NCBI RefSeq assembly: GCF_900182605.1
Contig: NZ_FXTB01000002.1
Span: 310,001-374,000, forward strand
Origin: Saccharicrinis carchari
Lineage (GTDB): Bacteria; Bacteroidota; Bacteroidia; Bacteroidales; Marinilabiliaceae
Length of the DNA stretch: 64,000 nt
Reading direction: 5' to 3'
In this document: piece after piece, positions 17,533 to 26,562 of the stretch
How the letters are laid out: every line of letters begins with the position of its first letter
How positions within the stretch are numbered: position 1 is the first letter of the stretch
Program-made: the position numbers and the translations under genes
The notes under the pieces: model-generated
What the model saw: the letters and a program-made list of their open reading frames with translations, nothing else
Databases searched by the model: none
Told to the model about the DNA's origin: nothing

Positions 17533-20500
17533 TTAGAATGATAGCTTTAGGTTAAAACCAATGTTGCGGTACGAGGCCGACGAGAGGTTGTCGGAGCCCG
17601 AATCGGGATCCACATGGTCCACCTCCTTGGTCCAGAGCCATAGGTTTCGTCCTACCACGCCAATATTTGCTTCGGATAAGCCTACCCGGCTAATTATCTT
17701 TGTGGGCAAATTATAGGTTAAGGACAGCTCGCGAAGCTTTACAAAAGTTTTGTCGAACAGGTTTTGAGATGTAGGACTCCCAATGTACGGATTGGCGGTT
17801 TTCATATAGGTAATGTAGTTTACCTTTGTTTGATTGGGTGCAAACTCGCGGGTATCGCTGGTAATATTTCCCTGCTCATCGCGTATTACTTCGCCGCTCA
17901 CCACAACCACACCATCGCCAACATATGAATTAATTCCGTTTACGGCTGCTTCGCGATACTGGTTTACAGACTCGGGATGCGCTCCGGAATTCCACATGGC
18001 CTGGTTGGTCTGGGAGTGTAGAATACCTCCCACGCGGCCGTCGAACGAAAAGGCGAAATTAAAATCGCGGTATTTTACATCGTTGCTCCAACCCCAAACA
18101 AAGTCTTCGCCGGTATATCCCAACACACTCTGCTCACTGTCCCATACGGGCATTCCGTTGCTTCCGTGAATCACATTTCCTTCGGGATCGCGGGCCCAGT
18201 CCCAATTCACATAATAATCCATGCGGCCTCCGGGATGCACCCAGTCGGTATTGGGCGAAAAAACAGGATCTACCTTACTCCAGTACCATCGGTAAGTGGA
18301 CCAGTTAAACTGCGTGTCCCACGTAAGTACATCGTTCTTGACAGGTTGACCACCCAGCACTACTTCAAAACCTTTTTTCTCGTATTCTTCGTCGGTATTG
18401 ATGGTTTTACTGGTAAATCCGGAAGCATCAGAGATGGGCGCATTGGTCACCATATTATAGCGCAAGGTATTATAATACGAAAAGTCCACATTCAATCTGT
18501 TATTAAAGAAGCGCAGATCGGTACCCAACTCGTAAGTCCGGGTTTCCTGAGGCTTTACATCGGCGCCCCTTATAGCTCCGGGGTAGGAAGCTGTACTTTG
18601 TCCGTCCCAGGCATCGGCGCTTATAGAATAGACCGGCCTCAGGCTATAAAGCCCAATGTCTTTTTTAGAGAGGGTCCAGGAAGCCCTTACTTTTAGCAGC
18701 GATACCTTATCGGGCATGTCAATAAACTCCGAAACAATACCGCTAAAAGCCACCGAGGGGTAAAAATAGGAGCGTGTTTCTTTAGGTAGAGACGAGGACC
18801 AATCGTTCCGGCCCGTTACATCTAAGTAGAGTCCATTCATGTATCCAAGGCTTAATTTTCCGAATACGCTGTTCACCTGTTTTTTACTCAGGTAATTGGA
18901 TGCGCTCACCGGGTTGGTTGAGTTGGACAGAGAGAAGAACCCGGGCACGTTTAAACCGTCCGTAGAGGCTGAAAGGCTTCGGTATTCGTTAAAATTTAGT
19001 GTTCCTCCTGCCAGAAAGTTAAGCTCTAAATCGTCGCTTATCTTTTTGTCGTAAGTTAAAAGCACATCTGCATTAACGCTAAAGTCGTAGCTGGTATTTT
19101 CGCTGTAATTACCCAGCCCTTGCCCCATACTGATGGGTGTTTTGGTATTTTCGCGGGTTGTGTTTGTGTTTATACCGGTGCGGCCCATTAGTTTCAGATC
19201 GTCGGTGATGGTATAATTAAGCGAAGCAAAGCCGTAGCCTCCGTCGCGATAATATCCCCGTTCGTTTTCGTAGGCCAAAAAATAGGGGTTGTTGTACCAG
19301 GGCGTATATTGATAAAACTTTTGCTGCACATCTTCTACCAGCCAATAGTCGCGGAAGTCGCGAATGTCGTAATCAACCCCTGACCATACCATCAAATTAT
19401 AAACATATCCGCTCCCGCTATACCCTGCAGAAGGCAGATTGGGGGAAAACTGCTTGTTGTACGAAAATGACGATTCCAGGCTCAACTTGTCTAACAGTTT
19501 AACAGTTCCGCCCAGGTTGAGTGTGGAATTATTCAGTTTTGTGTTAGGCACCTGGCCTTTTTGGTAGGCATGCGACATCGACACCCTAAAACTACCTTTG
19601 TCGGTACTTTGGGTAACGCTGATATTGTTGGTTGTGATAAAGCCTGTTTCCAAATAATTCTTCAGGTTATCCTTACCCCTGGACCTCCACGGTGTCGGGA
19701 TGCGCTCACCCGTATCGGGATGGATAGGGCTATCCCATTGCGAAAGCTCCTTCCATCCGCTGGCGGTAGCGGCATCGCGTTCGTCGAGGCGGGGGCCGTA
19801 AACATAGGATCCGGCATCGTTTACCCCGCCACCAGCGCCATCGAAATACGAGTAACGGCCATTGTCGCCGGTACCATATACCGTTTGCGGTTTAGGAAGA
19901 ACAGCATAACCGGCTTTGAACATGGTACTGCTGTTTATGGTTACGCTTACCTTTTGGCCATCCCCTTTTTTGGTGGTGATCATGATGGCACCTCCCGCAC
20001 CTTTGGAGCCATAGAGTGCAGAAGCCGTGGCTCCCTTAAGTACGCTCATTTCCTGAACGTCGTTGGGGCTGATATTCCAAAAGTTGGTGGAAACGGGAAC
20101 ACCGTCGATGACTACCAAGGGTGATTCGCCCCGCAAACTAATTGAGGGTGTACGATAAAACTCCGTGCTGTTATATATGGTGAGGCCGGCCACCTTACCG
20201 GTCAGGTTGCTGAGCACATTGGCCTCGGGGGCTACCTGAAGCACATCGCCTTCCACTTTTTGAACGGAATAACCCAGGGCCTTCTCCGATTTCTTCATAC
20301 CCAGGGCGGTAACTACCACTTCGCCCAGTCCAAGGATTTCGTCCTGCAACACGATGTCAAAGGTATCTTGACCGGTGGAAGACACCTCAATCGATTTCAT
20401 CCCTATAAACGAAAACTGTAATACGGCATCTTTTGGAATCCCCGTCAGGGTAAAGTTACCGTCGGCATCGGTGATGGTACCCAGGGCGGTACCTTTGACC

Positions 20501-20949
20501 AAAACGGAAACGCCGGGAATGGGTGATCCATCGGCACCTTTTACTTGTCCGTTCACGGTTCTCAATGCTTGCTGCTGATCGTCGGCCACCGCTTTATCGA
20601 TAATGGCCACATATTTGTCCGTTAACTTATAGGTGAGTGAAGTGCCCTCGAAAACTTGTTCGAGGATATCCTTGAGTGCCGCATTCTTAAAATCAACGCT
20701 TACACGCGTTTTTGTTACAGCAGCTTCGTCCTGGTAAAAAAAAGAGACATCCGACTGGCTTTCAATAGCACTTAGCACTTCCTTTATGGTGGCATCGCGC
20801 ATGGTAACAGTAAAATGCTGGCTTAGCGCCATAGTACCGGCAGCCACGTTGAGCATTCCGGCCAGTAGCAGCAGAAAGGCGACTCTTGAGCTCTTGCGCA
20901 TTTTTACGCGACTCATTTCCATTAAATAGAAAATCCATTTGTTTTTCAT
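17533..20949 (-). CDS. SusC/RagA TonB-dependent transporter with N-terminal STN domain
   Basis: A 1138-residue outer-membrane protein. After a signal anchor there is an STN (secretin/TonB N-terminal) domain at about 45-115 (ALSQHFTVTMRDATIKEVL). A carboxypeptidase-regulatory-like domain follows at about 130-210 (VNGQVKGADGSPIPGVSVLV), then a plug (about 215-340, ending KGAGGAIMITTKKG) and a beta barrel to the C-terminal LKLSF. It imports ligand delivered by SusD using TonB energy. The STN domain is the part that signals to a FecR anti-sigma factor, and that gene lies directly upstream, so this is a trans-envelope signalling transporter. The start has extra residues before MRKSSRVAF; the exact ATG is uncertain among three in-frame Mets. 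Confidence 0.95.
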   Translation of the reverse strand: MKNKWIFYLMEMSRVKMRKSSRVAFLLLLAGMLNVAAGTMALSQHFTVTMRDATIKEVLSAIESQSDVSFFYQDEAAVTKTRVSVDFKNAALKDILEQVFEGTSLTYKLTDKYVAIIDKAVADDQQQALRTVNGQVKGADGSPIPGVSVLVKGTALGTITDADGNFTLTGIPKDAVLQFSFIGMKSIEVSSTGQDTFDIVLQDEILGLGEVVVTALGMKKSEKALGYSVQKVEGDVLQVAPEANVLSNLTGKVAGLTIYNSTEFYRTPSISLRGESPLVVIDGVPVSTNFWNISPNDVQEMSVLKGATASALYGSKGAGGAIMITTKKGDGQKVSVTINSSTMFKAGYAVLPKPQTVYGTGDNGRYSYFDGAGGGVNDAGSYVYGPRLDERDAATASGWKELSQWDSPIHPDTGERIPTPWRSRGKDNLKNYLETGFITTNNISVTQSTDKGSFRVSMSHAYQKGQVPNTKLNNSTLNLGGTVKLLDKLSLESSFSYNKQFSPNLPSAGYSGSGYVYNLMVWSGVDYDIRDFRDYWLVEDVQQKFYQYTPWYNNPYFLAYENERGYYRDGGYGFASLNYTITDDLKLMGRTGINTNTTRENTKTPISMGQGLGNYSENTSYDFSVNADVLLTYDKKISDDLELNFLAGGTLNFNEYRSLSASTDGLNVPGFFSLSNSTNPVSASNYLSKKQVNSVFGKLSLGYMNGLYLDVTGRNDWSSSLPKETRSYFYPSVAFSGIVSEFIDMPDKVSLLKVRASWTLSKKDIGLYSLRPVYSISADAWDGQSTASYPGAIRGADVKPQETRTYELGTDLRFFNNRLNVDFSYYNTLRYNMVTNAPISDASGFTSKTINTDEEYEKKGFEVVLGGQPVKNDVLTWDTQFNWSTYRWYWSKVDPVFSPNTDWVHPGGRMDYYVNWDWARDPEGNVIHGSNGMPVWDSEQSVLGYTGEDFVWGWSNDVKYRDFNFAFSFDGRVGGILHSQTNQAMWNSGAHPESVNQYREAAVNGINSYVGDGVVVVSGEVIRDEQGNITSDTREFAPNQTKVNYITYMKTANPYIGSPTSQNLFDKTFVKLRELSLTYNLPTKIISRVGLSEANIGVVGRNLWLWTKEVDHVDPDSGSDNLSSASYRNIGFNLKLSF

Positions 20950-21003
20950 AAATTTGCATTTTAAGAATTAACATAAAAGCCGCTTACACGGCGTTATTTC
21001 TGT

Positions 21004-21032
21004 GGTCGGGGGCGTTACGAGCGCCCCCGACC
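21004..21032. terminator. Strong hairpin between the anti-sigma and SusC genes
   Basis: Perfect 11-base GC-rich arms GGTCGGGGGCG (21004-21014) and CGCCCCCGACC (21022-21032) with a 7-base loop. It starts directly after the FecR stop codon on the minus strand. No U-run follows, so it may stabilise the upstream message or partly block read-through into SusC rather than fully terminate. Confidence 0.6.
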
Positions 21033-22028
21033 TTAATAAACAGTTATTTTAGTAATTTCTTCCAGACTCGATTCTATCTTATAATCCAGGCCATAAGTCA
21101 TTTTCAGCACCCGCATCAACTGATCCACCGGCATGTTGCGCAATCCCCGCCCATTGATTACAATATCTTTTACGCGCTTGTTTTTAAGCACCATGTTCAC
21201 ATTGTAAAAACGTTCTAACTTAGGGGCAATATCCTCTAACCGCACATTGTTAAGTATGATGTAGCCATCCTTCCACGAGGCATAATATCGGGTATCCACC
21301 TCCTTTATCTCCAATTTATTTGTGGCCAACGAAAGGGTAATTTGCTCCCCGGGTTTTAAATCCGATAGCTTTGTACCTCCGGGGCTGTTAATCTGCACCT
21401 TGCCCTCCACCAAGGTGGTCACCACATCGCTGCCATCGTAGGCTTCCATGTTAAAACTGGTGCCCAGCACTTTAACCACCATCTCGCTCGTTGATACCTT
21501 AAATGGTTTCAGGGTATCGCGGGTGACATCAAAAAATGCTTCGCCCTGAAGTGTCACTTCCCGTTGCCCATGCTGCCCAAAATCTGCCGCATAAGTCAAG
21601 CTGGAAGCACTATTGAGCCATACGGCAGTTCCATCGGGCAGCGTAACTTTCGACGATTGACCCGCCATGGTCTCCACCTGGGTTAACAGCACTTTAGAGG
21701 AATCTTTGGAAGATTGATCGCTATGGGAAAAAATATAATAAGCTGTCAGAAATGTAAGCGCAACAACTGCGGCATATTTTAACAATTCTGTAAAAAGGCC
21801 GTTTATCTTTTTACCCGAAGCCTGTATCCTTCCCAGTAAGGTATCATAATGGCGTGCAATACTTTCGTCGGTGATATGGTCGGAACTGCCGGAAAACGAA
21901 AAATCCCTTTTTAAGCGATGGTATTCAGCGATTCTTTCGGGCTTTTCTTTTATCCAACGCAAAACGGAAGCCTTCTCCTCTTCGGGCAGCTCCCCATTAA
22001 TATACTTCCAAATTTTTTCGTTGTTCAT
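21033..22028 (-). CDS. FecR-family anti-sigma factor
   Basis: A 331-residue single-pass inner-membrane protein. The N-terminal cytoplasmic part (1-80) would hold the sigma factor, one membrane helix lies at about 86-106 (AAVVALTFLTAYYIF), and the FecR domain follows at about 130-225 (VTLPDGTAVWLNSASSLTY, GEAFFDVTRD). A DUF4974-type C-terminal domain lies at about 255-331 (VRLEDIAPKLERFYNVN). In the FecIRA model the periplasmic part senses the SusC STN domain and releases the sigma factor. It sits between its sigma gene (212 bases upstream) and SusC. All expected parts are present. Confidence 0.93.
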   Translation of the reverse strand: MNNEKIWKYINGELPEEEKASVLRWIKEKPERIAEYHRLKRDFSFSGSSDHITDESIARHYDTLLGRIQASGKKINGLFTELLKYAAVVALTFLTAYYIFSHSDQSSKDSSKVLLTQVETMAGQSSKVTLPDGTAVWLNSASSLTYAADFGQHGQREVTLQGEAFFDVTRDTLKPFKVSTSEMVVKVLGTSFNMEAYDGSDVVTTLVEGKVQINSPGGTKLSDLKPGEQITLSLATNKLEIKEVDTRYYASWKDGYIILNNVRLEDIAPKLERFYNVNMVLKNKRVKDIVINGRGLRNMPVDQLMRVLKMTYGLDYKIESSLEEITKITVY

Positions 22029-22240
22029 TGTAAACAGTAAATGCGTTTAAAACTAAGAGTGTTAAAAACGCTTTACCCCCACATGAAATATTTATAAATT
22101 TTAGGAAAATTTAACGGATTGCCCAATTTCTCATGGCTGCATTGTATTCCGGATGTTAACTTATTTTCAGACTGAAACGTGTCCGGTTGCAGCTGAAGCC
22201 TGATTTAATTCAGCCGAGTGTAAGACTTTGGCAAGATTTT

Positions 22241-22876
22241 TTACCCAACCCAAAAAAGCAGGGCTGCTGGTAGGTATTCCCGGAGTGAAATACGGAATAC
22301 CTTTAAAGCACGGGTCATATTTCGTTCCACAGCTTTTGTGGTGATACTGAGCTCAGCGGCTATTTCTTTATTTTTAAGGCCATCGAACCGGCTCATCTCG
22401 AACACGCGACGGCACTGCGGGCTGAGCTTTTCAAGTGTATCCTCCACAATGGCATTGATTTCATGTAAAACCTGTTCGGAGGTATCCAGTTGTTCCAGCC
22501 CGGCTATATCGAGTTCGCCCTGCTCCTGCAATAACTTAGCAGAAAATTCGTGCCTTGCTTTCTTCTGCTTAAGATAGTGGCAGCAATTGTTTTTAAGCAC
22601 CGTATATAACCACGATAACAATGCCGCCTCATGGTTTGCCTTTATGTTTTTTCGATTTTTCCAAAGGGCAAGGTAAGTATCCTGCACCAAATTATCCGAG
22701 ACATCGGAATGTTGAACATACTGGAGGGCAAAAAAATGCAATCGCCTGTAATACTCCGTAAAAAGAAGATTAAAGCTAATTGGATTTCCAGCTTTGAGAC
22801 CTACAATTGCTTGCTCAACATTGGTTTTCAATGCTATATTTTGTTTTTTTGAGGGATGTAAAATAATAGTATCCAA
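22241..22876 (-). CDS. ECF RNA polymerase sigma factor
   Basis: A 211-residue sigma factor. Region 2 lies at about 35-100 (FNLLFTEYYRRLHFFALQYV, LVQDTYLALWKNR) and the region 4 helix-turn-helix at about 148-200 (LSPQCRRVFEMSRFDGLKNKEIAAELSITTKAVERNMTRAL). There is no region 1 or 3, as in ECF factors. It should direct transcription of the SusCD operon when freed by the FecR protein next door. ECF/FecR control of SusCD is known in Bacteroides for host-glycan loci; here it is an inference. The N-terminal 25 residues before NVEQAIVGLK look non-conserved and the start could be internal. Confidence 0.93.
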   Translation of the reverse strand: MDTIILHPSKKQNIALKTNVEQAIVGLKAGNPISFNLLFTEYYRRLHFFALQYVQHSDVSDNLVQDTYLALWKNRKNIKANHEAALLSWLYTVLKNNCCHYLKQKKARHEFSAKLLQEQGELDIAGLEQLDTSEQVLHEINAIVEDTLEKLSPQCRRVFEMSRFDGLKNKEIAAELSITTKAVERNMTRALKVFRISLREYLPAALLFWVG

Positions 22877-23167
22877 ATAATTAAAATTGACTAATACCGT
22901 ATCTAAAGATCGAAAATACTATAAACACAGCAGGCGATTAATAACTAAAGGCTTAAGCCTTAGGCCTTTGTGAGCATCAAAACATTAACAACAAATTATC
23001 GTTAATGGCAAAGAAGAGTAATTACAGGCCATGTTAGCAACAGTTGGTTTTTTTAAGAGCCTGACAGATAATAGATAAGAGGCTGGAAGCAACTGCGTGG
23101 TGGTGCAATGTTTTTCTTTTACAACATGCTCCACATCATGGCGCTGTTGCTTCGTTGTCCACGGGTT

Positions 23168-25309
23168 TCACCGCTGCCCATCATCCCTATCGTACATTCC
23201 TATTTTTTGGAAAGGAATATTTTTCAGCACGGGTATTTGCTCAAAAACAAAGGCACTGTCGGCCAATGAAATGCGCCCTGCCTCCGTAACATCTATCCGG
23301 ATGCCTTTATCGACAATCTTATTATCGGCTTGCCAGCCCAGCCAGGCTTCGTCGCCTACAGAAACCTGATCCATATCGGCAAACAAATTGCCCGACACGA
23401 GATTTCCGGTGGGGACGTGCGCTTTATCGAAATAATTTTCAATCCCGGGATATTGCTCGCTGTAAGGGGCTTGTTGGTAGTTCACTTCCTCCATCCGTTT
23501 TTGGAACAGCCCGCCATCGTCCATCAGCCATTTGGCCCAGGTCTGCAAGCGGTTACCGGTGCGCATACCCACCTTACCGCCGTTAAAAATATTGTTGGTA
23601 TAAATATTATCCGAGCCTCCGCCAATCAGCGACACCAGCTTCCCTGCCCGGTTAAATATATTTCCCGTAACGGTCAAACCGCAGGCGGCATCGTCATGAT
23701 ATACCGCACTGGTATTGAACTGGTCAGGAATATTCGCAAAATAGTTATAACGCAGCACCGTGCCCCTTTCCGCCGGGTTACGGCCATAATAAAAGGCGCC
23801 CATGTCTTCGGCATCGAGGCAAACGTCGTGGATGTAGTTGTACTCGATTAGATGGTTGTTGCCGTGCATTAAAATAGCCATGCTGGGCAGGTTATACATT
23901 TCGCAATGGCGGATGATATTGCCCACTCCGGTAAGATGTACCGCGGGCCGGTAGGTTTGTTCGATACGGTTGATGCGGTGAAAGCGGCAGTTTTCGACCT
24001 TATTATTGCCGGACTCCAAGGTGAGCCGATTGCCACCGCCCAAAGAAACACCGCCGGCACCCAGGTTGTAAAACTCACAATGGATGATGGTATTGTTCTT
24101 ACCCCCCATGCGGTTAAAGATGGTGTGGGAATACAGATGCTGCTGAAGGCTCCCCACCAGATGTTCTTTCGGCTGGCCGATACCCTCATGGCGGTATTCC
24201 TTGAACGGTTCGATGCCCATGCCTACGGCGATACCCAGACTCCCCAGGTTGGTGAACTGACAAGCCTCGATACGAACCCCTTCACAATTGACCAGTGAGA
24301 TACCCATGCCGCGGGAGGCTTCAAAAGTAATTCCTTTGATCTGAATGTTGCTGGCATCGTTCATGGTAACAAATGGCGATTCCAATACGGAGAACTCCAG
24401 GGTGTTCACCTTTTCTTCCGGCGAAATAAACCAAAGCTTACCCTTTTCGCGGTCGATATAATATTCGCCAGACACATCCAATTCGGCCAGCAGGTTAACG
24501 CCATACCAGTTTTGCCAGGGCTTTCCACCCGCATAGCCATAAAGGGTGGCACTGGCTGTGGTAATGGTTTTTTTGGAACTGTCAATGGTTTTTATCTTTA
24601 CCATGTCGTCGGCAAAGCCGGCATGGAAATAGCCCGCCATCCAAGGGTCTGTTTCATCTGCCCATCTATCTACACGCAAGGAGTCGTATTGAATAACGCC
24701 ACCCTTATCGGTAAAATCGTCGTAGCGCGGTACGCTGCCTGCATCCAGTACTTTACCCATGGGCACCATGCTCTGGTTGGGCCAGCGCGACAGGTGCATC
24801 GGGTTGCCGTTCACGAATATCTCGCCCCAGGCCGGACCGTAGGGACGGGAGAAACCCACATTGCGAAGCACTCCAAAATCGCTTATCCCGGCCTTTTTTA
24901 GGTCCACTTCATACACGGTACCTTGCGGTGTGTCGATGGTTTCTACGGATGTGGTTTGTGTAATTAATTCCGGAGGTATGGCAACGCCACCCGAAAAAAT
25001 CACTTTTTCATCCTTGTAGGCCTGCAACACCAACCCGGACATAGCAGCGTCCAACTGCAAGGAGGCATCTATAGGATAGATACCTTCCCTGAAGTTGATG
25101 ACAAAGTATTTGTCGGGATTATTTGATTTTACCGCCCTGACCTGTTCCAATGCCTTTTTTGCTGTGAGGAAAGGGGCCTTGCGCGTTCCTTTGTCTTGGT
25201 CGCTGCCCGAAGGGCTCACGAAAATTTCGGACGGCCCGGTGCAGGCCATCATTGAAAATGAGACCAGAATTAATAAGCTGATCACGCGAAAGAAGGGGGG
25301 TGAGTTCAT
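23168..25309 (-). CDS. Right-handed beta-helix lipoprotein (GH141/lyase-like)
   Basis: A 713-residue protein. A signal peptide ends at the lipobox SMMAC (Cys about 23). It is followed by IFVSPSGSDQDKGT and a PFLTAKKALEQVR stretch, the opening block shared by GH141-type and polysaccharide-lyase-like beta-helix proteins. From about residue 320 to 640 short strand repeats (IQIKGITFEA, NNTIIHCEFYNLGAGG, NHLIEYNYIHDV, NIYTNNIFNGG) form a right-handed parallel beta-helix. Catalytic residues cannot be assigned by eye, so lyase versus hydrolase is open. It starts the 3' end of a minus-strand gene set with the AP-superfamily and GH2 genes, which suggests it depolymerises the same glycan. It is anchored in a membrane and probably surface-facing. 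Confidence 0.75.
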   Translation of the reverse strand: MNSPPFFRVISLLILVSFSMMACTGPSEIFVSPSGSDQDKGTRKAPFLTAKKALEQVRAVKSNNPDKYFVINFREGIYPIDASLQLDAAMSGLVLQAYKDEKVIFSGGVAIPPELITQTTSVETIDTPQGTVYEVDLKKAGISDFGVLRNVGFSRPYGPAWGEIFVNGNPMHLSRWPNQSMVPMGKVLDAGSVPRYDDFTDKGGVIQYDSLRVDRWADETDPWMAGYFHAGFADDMVKIKTIDSSKKTITTASATLYGYAGGKPWQNWYGVNLLAELDVSGEYYIDREKGKLWFISPEEKVNTLEFSVLESPFVTMNDASNIQIKGITFEASRGMGISLVNCEGVRIEACQFTNLGSLGIAVGMGIEPFKEYRHEGIGQPKEHLVGSLQQHLYSHTIFNRMGGKNNTIIHCEFYNLGAGGVSLGGGNRLTLESGNNKVENCRFHRINRIEQTYRPAVHLTGVGNIIRHCEMYNLPSMAILMHGNNHLIEYNYIHDVCLDAEDMGAFYYGRNPAERGTVLRYNYFANIPDQFNTSAVYHDDAACGLTVTGNIFNRAGKLVSLIGGGSDNIYTNNIFNGGKVGMRTGNRLQTWAKWLMDDGGLFQKRMEEVNYQQAPYSEQYPGIENYFDKAHVPTGNLVSGNLFADMDQVSVGDEAWLGWQADNKIVDKGIRIDVTEAGRISLADSAFVFEQIPVLKNIPFQKIGMYDRDDGQR

Positions 25310-25320
25310 TGTTAATAATT

Positions 25321-25346
25321 AGTATCCAGACACAAGTATCCAGACA
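25321..25346. repeat. 12-base direct repeat
   Basis: AGTATCCAGACA occurs at 25321-25332 and 25335-25346, a 14-base period, in the 66-base gap just upstream of the beta-helix gene. It could be a regulator half-site pair or a slip duplication. No function is assigned. Confidence 0.5.
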
Positions 25347-25375
25347 TGAGAGTTATGATAATAATTGACGGAGTT

Positions 25376-26251
25376 TTATTTTTTCATCCCTGAAACTTTT
25401 CCGTCGAGGTTCCATTCGTTATTCATATCGATGCCGAGATGTTGCATGGCGGTTACCGCAATGTCGGTTACGTTTACGGGATGTTTGATTTTTCCCTTTT
25501 TAACACGTTTGCCCTGGGCAATATAAAAAATGGTGGTGTGTTCTGGGATGTCTCTGCCGTGGCCGTAATTACTTCCTCCGTGATCGGTGGTAACCAATAT
25601 CAACCAGTTTTCTTTGCGATAGGTCTCCCGATCTTTGATGGCCGCTATCATCGCACCTACCTCGCCGTCCGCTTTTTCGATAGCTGCCAGGTATTTTTCG
25701 ATAGTTGGACCGTAATCGTGGCTGTGCCCTGCACCATCTACTTCGTCTAACTGAACGAATACTGCATCAGGATTATCATCGCGTAGCAATTCCACCACGC
25801 GACGGGTCACGTTTTCATCGTTGCTCAAATCATTATAAATATCGGCATCGCCCTCTTGCAGTATTTTATGTATGGGTTGCCAGTTGACCACCGAATAAGT
25901 TTTCAGATTGGGCTTTTGTTCTTTTACCCGATGGAAAAAATGGGGGTATTCAGCCAAGTTCGGATTTTTGTATCCGTTGGTCGTTACCTTGTGCTTATCG
26001 AACCACACACCAGTAAGCATACTGGTCCAACAGGGGCCGCTATTGCTGATGGTAGCCGTTTGTGCGCTCATTGTCCAGGCGCCTTTTTTTATGAGCTTGT
26101 CTATGTTGGGCGTTTGGGCTGCGGTAAGGGCATCGGGTCTGCAACCGTCAATACCGACAATAAGCACCTTGTTTTGTGCATGCATGGGTGCAATTACTGT
26201 AAATGCAAGCAAGAGCAAAGCTCCAATGGTTGTTTTTAATTTGTTTTTCAT
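25376..26251 (-). CDS. Alkaline-phosphatase-superfamily phosphodiesterase, exported
   Basis: A protein of about 291 residues from the Met at 26251 (nine residues after the first in-frame ATG), chosen because MKNKLKTT starts a clean signal peptide ending PMHAQ. The metal motif GIDGCRPDAL opens the domain, the nucleophile region is TISNSGPCWTSMLTG, and DEVDGAGHSHDYG and TTDHGGSNYGHGRD supply further metal ligands. This pattern fits nucleotide pyrophosphatase/phosphodiesterase-like and related enzymes of the family, with Ser or Thr rather than formylglycine as nucleophile. It is shorter than typical NPPs (about 400 residues). Substrate unknown; a phosphoester or phosphonate decoration on a glycan is likely from context. 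Confidence 0.78.
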   Translation of the reverse strand: MKNKLKTTIGALLLLAFTVIAPMHAQNKVLIVGIDGCRPDALTAAQTPNIDKLIKKGAWTMSAQTATISNSGPCWTSMLTGVWFDKHKVTTNGYKNPNLAEYPHFFHRVKEQKPNLKTYSVVNWQPIHKILQEGDADIYNDLSNDENVTRRVVELLRDDNPDAVFVQLDEVDGAGHSHDYGPTIEKYLAAIEKADGEVGAMIAAIKDRETYRKENWLILVTTDHGGSNYGHGRDIPEHTTIFYIAQGKRVKKGKIKHPVNVTDIAVTAMQHLGIDMNNEWNLDGKVSGMKK

Positions 26252-26347
26252 TTTTTCGAAATTAGTATCACGTATCAAATCATTAGCATCGAGACTGATG
26301 AACAGCCTATCGTAAAGGGTAACCCCTATCAGGGTTCTTTTGACGTA

Positions 26348-26387
26348 CCGTACATAACCCCCAGATTTATCTGGGGGTTATGTACGG
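26348..26387. repeat. Long REP-like palindrome, GAT-TT-ATC core
   Basis: Perfect 19-base arms (26348-26366 and 26369-26387) around TT, starting CCGTACATAACCCCC. The core matches the palindrome at 14821-14842. It lies between the AP-superfamily and GH2 genes and would fold to a very stable stem in either strand's transcript. Confidence 0.75.
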
Positions 26388-26465
26388 GCAACCACTCCGT
26401 GGTTTTTAGTTGTACTGAAGGGAAAGGGTACATTTCAGTTGCTCCCTAAGCTGTTGTCTTCAAAA

Positions 26466-26557
26466 AAACTCTGTAAGAGTTTCGTGTGCATAAGCCCCAG
26501 TGGAGCTTGCGCAAACTGGGGAGGACAAACTACTATGGGCACAACTCCGGAGGAGTT
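26466..26557. repeat. Two related short hairpins in the same gap
   Basis: AAACTCT-gta-AGAGTTT lies at 26466-26482 and AACTCC-gga-GGAGTT at 26543-26557. They share the arm pattern AACTC./GAGTT with three-base loops. With the palindrome at 26348 they make this 284-base gap a cluster of palindromic repeats. No T-run follows either. Confidence 0.5.
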
Positions 26558-26562
26558 TCCCT

